Shown one piece after another: positions 55,633 through 64,000 of a stretch of DNA of 64,000 bases. Numbering within the stretch: position 1 is the first letter of the stretch; every line of letters starts with the position of its first letter. Position numbers and translations under genes: made by a program. Source of the DNA: Setophaga petechia (lineage: Eukaryota; Chordata; Aves; Passeriformes; Parulidae); the NCBI GenBank assembly GCA_024362935.1, contig JANCRA010000003.1:1671501-1735500 (forward strand), read 5' to 3'. A model generated the notes under the pieces. That model did not search any database, was not told the origin of the DNA, and saw only the letters and a program-made list of their open reading frames with translations.

Positions 55633-57855
55633 GGACCAGCCTGGCTCTGTTGCTCCGGGTGTGCAAAGCTCTCTTCTATGCAGAAATCCCACCAGGCTGG
55701 GGTCAAAAGCCCAGATGAGCCCAAAGCCACCATGGCAGCATTAGGACTGCACTGAGATGTGGCTGTGCCACAGCCAAAAGCTCTTGGCAAGCCAGGGGCT
55801 TGATGAATTGCTTACACCATTTGCTGTCAATGCTCTTCTGGTGTTTAGTTACATGGACTAGAAAGGTACTCTCAGAAAACATGGTCCTTTACATGGTCCT
55901 GTAGTGCCTGAGGCAGTGGCTCACACAGCCAGAAAGGGATTGAGTAACCCAACGTCATTTCTCTGGTCTTGTGTGACATCTGAGGGTTTAAATAATGCCA
56001 CTGATGGAAAATCCCCTGCAGCCCTGGGGAGGCAGTCTCACAGCTTAAAACAAAACCATGCCTCGTGCCTAATTGTAAATTGTTGTCAGCTGAACGTGGC
56101 CTTGGCTGAATTCCAGCCCTGATTGTATTTACAGCTATTCAGCTGGAGAGCTGTGGCATGGATGTACCTTATCTCACTGGGAGATGCTCATTACAGCCCA
56201 GATCCCTCCCTGCCCTGGCTGCAGCCAGGGTGGGCCTGTGGAAGGCTCAGTGCAGGGCTCCTGCTCACTTACATCCTCTCCTGTGGCCAGAGAAAGAAAA
56301 GTTCAGCATTACCCAGTTTTGTGTGCCACCTCCTGTCTGGTGAGAAAAACCCTTTTGAGGGAAGGCACAAGACCCCCAAATGAGAAGCAGCTCTTCTCCC
56401 AGGATGATGGTTGCTGCTCCCAAGGCAGGCAGATGGCTCAGAGAAGTGAAAAAGCTAAGATGGAGGGGGTCTTTGGCCTCTTGTGGTGTGTTTGTCCTGG
56501 TCCCAGTCCTTGGCAGTGCAGCAAACAGCCCAGGGTGTCCCAGGCTTGGAATGGGGGTTTTATCTTACAGATCTGGGACTGTGAGTGGTCAGAAACACCA
56601 ATAGAGAAAGTCACAATTAGCAATGCCAGGGAAATGCCCACTGTCTTGCTGGAGACTGAGGTTTTCTTGCTCCTAGAGAGTGGGAGAGAGCTCTGGTGGG
56701 CTCAGGAGGATGGTGGGAGAGAGAAACTCGTTGTGAGGCTGTAGATTGTCCACAGTGACATTCCTGAGTGGTGTGCACCTCTCCTGGCCTCACACAGGGA
56801 TCTGTCCTGCCTCAGTGACCCTCCTGCATCACTGCAGGTGCAAGGGAATATCTGCCCATGGTGCCAGGCACCATCCCTGAGGCCAGTGCTGAGAGAGGTT
56901 AAAATAGAAACAATAAAATGTGAGAGAGAGGACTTATTTGACTTAGTGGTACACAAGCTATAAATCACCAAGCTTTTTGGGAGGTCAGATAACAGCTGCT
57001 AAGTGAAGAATAATCTTCTTTATTAGGTGAGCTATTTATTAATCATTCATTATCCAACTAATCTTAAATGTCTAAGCTGTTCTCTGCACCAGCTGTTTCA
57101 GTAGGAGGCAGGACACTGGTGACAACACCTGCTGGATCATGGCTGGTTCCTTTGACTTTGTACAGCAAAGTCAATGAGTTTGGAAACTGTGCCTGTGAAT
57201 GGCCCATGAGGAAAAAAAATGGGATTTCCTGAGCCACAGCCAAGCTGTGGCAGCTGCCCATGCTCATTCCCCTGGTGTGCAGCAAGCACAGGCTGTGAGG
57301 ATCTGAGATTTAGGTCAATGTAAAGGGATGCATCATTCCTGTTATTGCTTCCAGCTCAGGGGATGCTTCTGGGCTCTGCTCCACTGCTGTGCAGTGATTT
57401 GAGAAGCTGAGGCTTAGGGCTGGGGATGAATAGAGCTGTGAAATGAAAATGTCCATCTTTCACTCGTTGCCTGCCTGGAGGAAATCTTCTGTGCATAACA
57501 GGGGTCTGCTGCCATTGATTTGGGATGTCTGTGTTTCTGGAGACTTCACCTTTCCTTGATGTGAGTGTCAGGGTTTGATTTTCCTGCTGCATTGCTTGGC
57601 AGTGCACTCAGCACTGGGAGCTGCAGATACAGGGGCAGAGATGGCTTTTGGAAGGCTGGAATGCCTTAATGGGCTTTCTGATATGAGAGCAAATTCCTGC
57701 AGAGGTCAGGTCTCCCATGTGGATAATTTAGAGGGAACTGAAATGGAGAAACACCCCTCTAAAGCTTTCAACCTAGAGAAATGTCACTCTGCCTGTGTAG
57801 GGACAATAGAACACATGGTGGGACAAGCCTCTGGTCTCCTGAGCTATCACTGACT
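55633..57855. other. Unique non-coding stretch with an AT-rich candidate element
   Basis: No transposon recognised. Positions 56940-57070 are AT-rich (CTTCTTTATTAGGTGAGC, TATTTATTAATCATTCATTA) and could be a conserved regulatory element. The 186-codon plus frame at 56184-56744 has no domain I recognise. Confidence 0.5.
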
Positions 57856-57999
57856 GACAGAATGGCTTGGGGTGCAAAGAACCTCAAAGATCATCTGCTT
57901 CCAACCCCTTGCCATGGGCAGGGACACCTTCCACAAGACCAGGCTGCTCCAAGCCCTGTCCTGTCCTTGAACACTTCCATCCACAGCTTCTCTGGGCAG
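57856..57999 (-). mobile_element. CR1 LINE 3' fragment, antisense, degraded
   Basis: GACAGAATGGCTTGGGGTGC, AACCTCAAAGATCATCTGCT, CCTTGCCATGGGCAGGGACA and CCAGGCTGCTCCAAGCCC are reversed CR1 3' blocks. The usual GGATGGGGCAGCC segment is deleted between CACTTCCAT and CCACAGCTTCTCTGGGCAG. Confidence 0.92.
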
Positions 58000-58047
58000 G
58001 TATTTACAGCTGTGCCATGAGGAACATGCAGACAGTGCAATAGCAAC

Positions 58048-58343
58048 TGTACTCTGCTGTCACCCTGATTTTTTAAGATTTTCTGAGCCTTCTGATGTTG
58101 GCATTCTTGTAGTGAACTTTCTCACACACTTTCTGTAAATAACTCATTGTTTTGCATTCCTTTATAGAAGAAGAGAAAGCTGATGGACTGTTGGTTTGTC
58201 CAGTGTCATTGGAGAGGTAGCACTGTCACCCTCCAATCCACTGTCACTCTTAGAAAACTATAAATGTCGAAGTCAGAAAATAAACTTCCTTTTTTCTTCA
58301 CCTTGAGAACAGCAGCGTGCACTTGTGTTCTTTCATGTCCTAT
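58048..58343 (+). mobile_element. Probable solo LTR with visible promoter and poly(A) motifs
   Basis: About 296 bp starting TGTACTCTGC. AGCAAC flanks it (58042-58047 and 58344-58349, the shared word being ATAGCAAC), consistent with a 6-bp target-site duplication. CCAAT lies at 58233-58237, TATAAA at 58259-58264 and AATAAA at 58279-58284, in the order expected of U3 and R. I recognise GTCAGAAAATAAACTTCC and CACCTTGAGAACAGCAG from passerine LTRs. The 3' edge lacks a clear CA, so either the boundary is a few bases off or the end has mutated. Confidence 0.65.
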
Positions 58344-58349
58344 AGCAAC

Positions 58350-59875
58350 ATCCTGCACCTAGGACAAAATCCCACCTGGCACATTCTGGGTTGGAACTGT
58401 TTGTTATTGGAGGTTCCTCCTTTTTGGAAAGGCTGTGTTGGTTCTCAACAATTGCACCTTTCCATGGCAAATGCTGCAGCCTCCATGAAGGGATTGTATT
58501 AATTTCAGGTGGACACTTGCAGGTGTTTTCTCACTGCCTGTCCCACCCTCACATCAGGCTCTGAGTGAGGTCCCCTTAAGTACAGATGAAGGCTCCTTTA
58601 AGTGATGAGATGAAAGGGAATTGACTGACAGACTTGAAATATTTTTAATGAATGCCTATGTCAGCATATAACATTTTTTCCTCTCTACTGAAGGATGCTG
58701 CACACCAAAATAGAACACATGGTAAATGGACTGGAAGAATTAACGTTTGTCCTTCTGACTGCTAAAGATCTGTGCTATTCTGGGGGCTTGACTTGCACTC
58801 AACCTGCCACAGACATGGGGGACATCTGTTTTGGTCTGGCAAAAGCCAGTGGAGTTATGCTAATGCAAACCCCAAGCTTCTGCATGTGTGGCCTGATGTA
58901 GCCAAAGCTGCATTGCAAAGCAAATTACTCCTCTCCTCAAAGAGTAAATGAAAAGCCCTTGTTCCCATCACAGGAAGTCCACATGATCAAGCTGTGCCTG
59001 ACACATCTGGAAGTCTGGGCTGGGTGCATCTGTGGGGAAGAGGAGCTGCTCCAGGTGGGAGGAATGTCTGTGCCCTCGTGCTGCTCCCAGGGAAGGGCCT
59101 GGGCTGCAGCAGATTTTGGTTTCAGCACACAGAGCCTATTTGGCAGGAGCTGGGATGGTTCTGATGCCTGGCTGGCTTGTTTAGGGTGGGATCAGTCTCT
59201 TGGATGTGAGTGCTGCTCCCCTATCTCTAGGCTGTATTCAAGGTGCCTTGTATTCAGCATTCAGCAGCAGCTGCCAGAAATCTGCCTTGTTGTGAGGTTG
59301 GTAGTGAGCTACTGAAGCAGCTGGATGCACATCTGTCTGGTTTGGGGAGGGAATGCTGAAAGGGCTCCCGTGGTACCCATTCCAAGAAAATATTTACTCA
59401 CTTTGAAGATGGTGTGTTTTTTCAGCCCAGCTTTGGGACAAAGCACAGCCTCAGAACAAAGATCTCCTGTGTCCCAGCTGATTTCCAAAGCAATGCAGGA
59501 GCAGGGCTATTAGACTGGGTTAGGAGCCTTTGTGGAACCAAATGCTGTTAAAAATAAATAAAATATTTTTAATCTCACTTTAAGTGGTATGTCAATGGGA
59601 CTGAACCCAGGTTGTACATCCTTATAACAAATACAAAAGCACAAAGGCAGATGAAATCCAAAATAATTTTCCCTTCCCTCCCACTCCTCCCCACATCTGC
59701 CAGTGGTTTCTGACATGCTGTGGTGTGAGGACAGACTTTGGAAAATCCAGGCCAGCTCCCCAAAGAGCAGGGTGTTAGCACATGTCTGTGTGTGTTACTG
59801 ATGAAAATGGAAAGTACAATGGGGGAGGGCAGGAGGAGCCAGGCTGAAGCCTTCGCTCCTCATTTCAGGGTGGAA
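58350..59875. other. Unique non-coding stretch, no gene recognised
   Basis: No repeats recognised. An AT-rich AAAATAAATAAAATATTTTT run lies at 59551-59570. The 118-codon plus frame at 58959-59315 is unrecognised. Confidence 0.5.
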
Positions 59876-60256
59876 TGTGACCGTGTTCACAGGGGTCTGA
59901 GGATGAGGGAAGAGACGAGGATCTGACTCCATGTTTCAGAAGGCTTGATTTATTATTTTATGATATATATTACATTAAAACTACACTAAAAGAATAGAAG
60001 AAAGGATTTCATCAGAAGGCTAGCAAGGAATAGAAAGAGAAAGAATGATAACAAAGGCTTGTGGCTCAGAGAGTCTGAGTCAGCTGACTGTGATTGGCCA
60101 TTAATTAGAAACAACCAACATGGGCCAATCACAGATGCACCTGTTGCATTCCACAGCAGCAGATAACCATTGTTTACATTTTGTTCCTGAGGCCTCTCAG
60201 CTTCTCAGGAGGAAAAATCCTAAGGAAAGGATTTTTCATGAAAGATGTCTGTGATA
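59876..60256 (-). mobile_element. Solo LTR, copy 3, class II-like endogenous retrovirus
   Basis: About 381 bp of the same family as copies 1, 2 and 4, sense on the minus strand. The right edge reads TGTGATA where TGTGACA is expected. The flanks (GTGGAA and GTTGAG) match at only four of six bases, so its target-site duplication is decayed or absent. It shares the variants ACATGGGCCAATC and CTACACTAAAAG with the copy at 63482-63865. Confidence 0.92.
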
Positions 60257-63200
60257 GTTGAGGGGGCAGGCTGGTGAAGGCTCTCCCTCAGGAGATTGTG
60301 AATAAAGCTGTAAGTCCCCCCAAAAAACAGCATCTAAAAGAAGTCTGCCCTTCCTCTGCCCAACCCTGGAGCACATCCAGTGCATTACCAACCCTGTCAC
60401 TGCCACTGTCACCTCATTAATGCCCACAGCCCATGCAAGCAGCCACCCCACAGCTTTCAAACATTGCAGCCCAACTCCATGAAATGTTCTTTTTCAGACG
60501 CTTTTTCTTCTTCTCAGGGCAAAGCTGGGAGTTGTACCAAGGAAAAAAGAGAACAGCAAACGTGCTCCAGGAGGTCTGGCCACAGGACAATGGCCAGCAC
60601 GTTTCAGTGGCTCCACACAGTCCTGTGGCCACGTCGTGGATGAGCTGCACAGGGAATATTTTAAATCCATGTGAAAGCTCAAGTTCCTTTTCACACTGGC
60701 TAGTTAATTGGAGATCTGGCACATATCTGGATTGATGTTTAACCCTTCAGTCTCTGTGCCTGGCTGAATGGCAGTGGAGATATGCAGTTTATAAAAAGTG
60801 AATGTTGATGCCCAGGGTGGCTGATGCTGTGTGCAGGAATGCTCTCCCCATCCCTCAGCTGGAGTGGTCCAAAGGATGGAGCATCTCAGCTGCTGGGAAG
60901 TGTGAGATGAAGGGGAGGGATTGCTCTCACTCCTTTGACAGTGTCCAGATTATTGGCTTGGCACACAAATAAACAGCTGAACTTGGGCTTCCCCAGTGCA
61001 GCAGAGATCAAACCCACAGCTCTGAAAGCTCAGCCTCTGCCCTGTGTCTTCACTTACACCAAGTGGTTTGGCTAAGATCTCCTGAAGCGTTTTGCATGCT
61101 CAGCAGGAAAAGTGAGGGGGTGAACAAGGAGAATTTCAGCTCAAAATGAGAGCTGGTTGCTGCCTCTTGGCTTCTGTTGACTTCAGCTCCCACCATTTCC
61201 CTGTCTCCTCCTGAATTATAACTTGTCATGACACTCCATGGAATTAACTCAGTTGCTCATGATGGTTTTTCCATGATGTTAAAGCCAGTATTATATTCAC
61301 TGAGTCTCACTTTTTCTGTAAAAGCCATGAGCAGGAGGGATATAAAATGGGATACAGGGTTCATCTGTGTGGGACAGGTAATGTGTGCTTTCTGGAAGGG
61401 CCACTTAATGCCTGCCCCACTTCCCCTAATTCTGCATGCAGGCAGCACAATGGGAAGACTAACTTGTTGAACTCCTTGCAGCCCTTGCTGCTCTCACATG
61501 ATGTCCACCAGATGCTGTTTTCCCAGTCTTACTGGCCTCTATTCTTTGATTTCAAAGCTCAAAAGATTCTTCTCAGACTTTACCATATCTGTAATGGCAT
61601 ATGTCAATATTGAGCCTACAGAGGACAGAGATTTATTTTCTTTTATAACAAAATATTCCTTTAACAGTGAGCATTGTCTTCCTGAACACCAGTTCAAACC
61701 ATGTATGAATGGTGTCCCAATTTAGACACAATTCTGCGTCTCCAAAGCCTTCTGGGATGATGTTGCTGGAAAAATATTCCTGCGGCCACTGTTGTGCCAA
61801 TGTTTTAATCCATCTTTTAATAAACTGTAACTGAAGAACAGAGTGTGGAATTCATCAAATGGTGTGTTGTACCTCACTGGGGAGCTGGGTGTTGGAGCCA
61901 AAACTGAAGGCAGCTGTTGCAACTGCTGCCTGTAATTCAGCCTCACCAAAATATTGACTATTGTTACTCGTGCCCCAACATGGAAAGCATTTAGCTCAGT
62001 GTCATTGTTGGAGTCAGGACTCTGGAGCAGCTCAGCCCCCACAGATCTGGGGGGAGGTGGGGTTAGGTGGCTGGAAAGCTCCCTGGACGTACACAGCAGC
62101 CTTTGGAACGCCGTGCGATCCGTGTCGATCATCTGTTCTTCATAGACAGAGGGGAAGAGTCATTATGAGGGAATAATTAAACCAGCTGAAAAGAGCAAAG
62201 TGTTGGCAGACTGCAACCTCCCTGCACAGACCACACAACAGCTTGCTGGGATCAGCAGAAAGGGACAGGGAGCCCTGGAGGAGACACAGAGTCCTGCAGG
62301 ACCTTTCTCTCACCTCACCAGAGCTCAAACCTGACCATGCTGATGCTCCTCAGCTGAGCCTATCTCCAAGAGCAATGTGTAGCTCTGGATGGAAGATCCA
62401 GCAAAAAGTCTGATTTGGTCTTAGGGGTATTTTTTGCACTGCGAGAGTGATCAAACAATGACACAGGTATGAATTTCAGGCCTTGGAAATCATAAAAATT
62501 CTGCTAGGAAAAACGCCCTTTGCAGCCTGATCTAAACTGGCTTTGTCCTGAACAAGGAGTGATCTCCAGAAGCCCCCTACAGCCTCAATTATTCTGTCAT
62601 TCTGTGCTTCCACCAGGTGGTCAGGGCACAGATTTGCCTTCCTGGACGTGTGTCACCTCTTTATTTTGTGTAAGAGACAAAGGGACCCTCTGGATTAAAT
62701 ATTGGCCTGGTGGGGATTGTGACCCACTGGTGACTGGGGTCATGTTGGGAACCAGTGTTTGGCCATTGTCTACCACCAGAAAAAATCTCCACTTGAAGAC
62801 TCAAGAGATTCACATCTTTTCTTGGTAGCTGGGTCAAATGGATAATTGCCTCCACTCTTTAAAACACTTCTCTCCATTCAATTAGAATTGTGTTGGAATT
62901 CTAAAGCTGCTGTTTCAGGTTCATTGCTTTACCTGACAATTTATTCCAGGAGAGGCTACTGAAAACCCTCTTCTCCTCAAGAACTCCAGTAAGTCTCAGT
63001 GTGATATCTTCAGCTTGTGACAGAAGAGTAATTCTCTTCACTGCTATCCGTGGGGAACCAAGAGCAGGTAAACTGCTGTTGCATGGTAACGTCTCACACA
63101 GCAGCTCCTTGATTTGCTCTTAGCTCCTCATCTCCACAATGAAATTGTGTGAAATCCATTCCTCTGTTTAGCTGGTGTCTGCATCCTTCTCTGTGCTGAG

Positions 63201-63481
63201 GCATCCCAAGACTGTGATGGTAGGACTTCTGCCTGTGCTCTGCTCCAGGCACCAGCATGTGAAGGGCTGAGATGGAGAAGAAAGATCATTGCTCCAGGAA
63301 GGAAACCAGCCTGTGGGATCTTCCAGGGTCAAGTTCTGCCATGGGTGTCCTTGTCTCCCCTGGCTCCCTCAGCCAGCTTGGGCACCAGCGGCCTGGCCAG
63401 GGCAGGGGTCACTGCTTGTATCACTTCAGAGTCAAGGCTGAGCACACCCTGGGCTGTGGAGGTGGTGGGGGTATTGATACA
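60257..63481. other. Unique non-coding stretch with a CpG cluster
   Basis: About 3.2 kb without recognised repeats, lying between two inverted LTRs. Positions 62085-62130 hold six CpGs in about 45 bases, inside the minus frame 61722-62132 (136 codons). The window has no other such density outside repeats. I cannot assign a product. Other frames are short. Confidence 0.5.
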
Positions 63482-63865
63482 TGCCACAGATATCTTTTAT
63501 GAAAAATCCTTTCCTTAGGATTTTTCCTCCTGAGAAGCTGAGAGGCCTCAGGAACAAAATGTAAACAATGATTATCTGCTGCTGTGGAATGCAACAGGTG
63601 GATCTGGGATTGGCCCATGTTGGTTGTTTCTAATTAATGGTCAATCACAGTCAGCTAGCTCAGACTCTCTGTCTGAGACACAAGCCTTTGTTATCATTCT
63701 TTCTATTTCTATTCCTTGCTAGCCTTCTGATGAAATCCTTTCTTCTATCCTTTTAGTGTAGTTTTAATGTAATATATATCATAAAATAATAAATCAGCCT
63801 TCTGAAACATGGAGTCAGATCCTCATCTCTTCCCTCAACCTGAGACCCCTGTGAACACGGTCACA
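63482..63865 (+). mobile_element. Solo LTR, copy 4, class II-like endogenous retrovirus
   Basis: 384 bp with a perfect 6-bp target-site duplication (GATACA at 63476-63481 and 63866-63871). Sense is plus, with TG at the left and CA at the right end (GGTCACA), AATAAA at 63788-63793 and CCAAT-type boxes (GATTGGCCCATG). Its variants match copy 3 (GCCCATGTTGG, TAGTGTAG) rather than copy 2. No internal retroviral genes flank it. Confidence 0.95.
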
Positions 63866-63871
63866 GATACA

Positions 63872-64000
63872 CTCTGGATAAAATCCAGATCCCAGAAGTC
63901 CTGTTGGGAGCTGGTAGTCAAAGAATTGTTCAGCTGTAGGGTTGCAAGCCAGTCTGTGAAGCAGTTTCAAGGTCAGGCTGTAGGAAATGGCTGGTACCCC
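63872..64000. other. Terminal unique stretch
   Basis: About 130 bases of ordinary non-coding sequence after the last LTR, cut by the window edge. Confidence 0.5.

Noticed and set aside
59876..63865. The LTRs at 59.9 and 63.5 kb as the two ends of one provirus
   Set aside because: Opposite orientation, no internal retroviral genes, and the right copy has its own perfect 6-bp duplication.

Overview
The window looks like non-coding nuclear DNA from a bird, most likely a passerine. The evidence is many fragments of CR1 LINE retrotransposons on both strands, most with the typical 3' end (a GGTTGGAA-like block next to TGGAATCATAGAATTC-like runs), plus several solo LTRs of types I know from passerine genomes. 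It also has long polypyrimidine microsatellites, CpG depletion, poly(A)/poly(T) runs and stop codons throughout all frames. I recognise no protein-coding exon, rRNA, tRNA or bacterial-type system. Open frames of 60-240 codons exist, but they are chance frames, transposon antisense frames or translations of microsatellites.

Layout. 0-15 kb: unique DNA broken by a purine-rich 28-bp minisatellite (2113-2710), a 110-bp triplication (5453-5785), a 187-bp tandem duplication with a G-rich decamer run (7015-7410), a 1-kb antisense CR1 carrying an internal 54-bp minisatellite (8268-9235), smaller CR1 pieces and a 44-bp minisatellite (13049-13284). 15-32 kb: a CR1 fragment duplicated in tandem (15325-15962), about 5 kb of unique sequence, a 359-bp tandem duplication (21256-22026), two more CR1 copies and a tandem duplication of about 516-550 bp (30875-31925). 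32-43 kb: a polypyrimidine TTCC array (32450-32976), three CR1 3' ends in the same orientation, a solo LTR (37820-38204) and a CTCTT/CTCTC array (41559-42126). 43-64 kb: an ERVL-like LTR inserted at the end of a CR1 (43285-43963), three further solo LTRs of the 37.8-kb family or other families, a pure CTCTC array (53128-53373), an LTR with visible promoter and polyadenylation motifs (58048-58343), and two more solo LTRs (59876-60256 and 63482-63865).

The strongest calls are the four related solo LTRs of about 381-385 bp. Three have perfect 6-bp target-site duplications, and shared variants sort them into two pairs. The rest is probably intergenic or intronic sequence. A few stretches with retained CpGs or clustered AT-rich transcription-factor-like motifs may be conserved regulatory DNA, but only alignment to other birds could show this. 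I found no convincing new multi-gene system. The most unusual material is the tandem-repeat biology and the paired LTR subfamilies.
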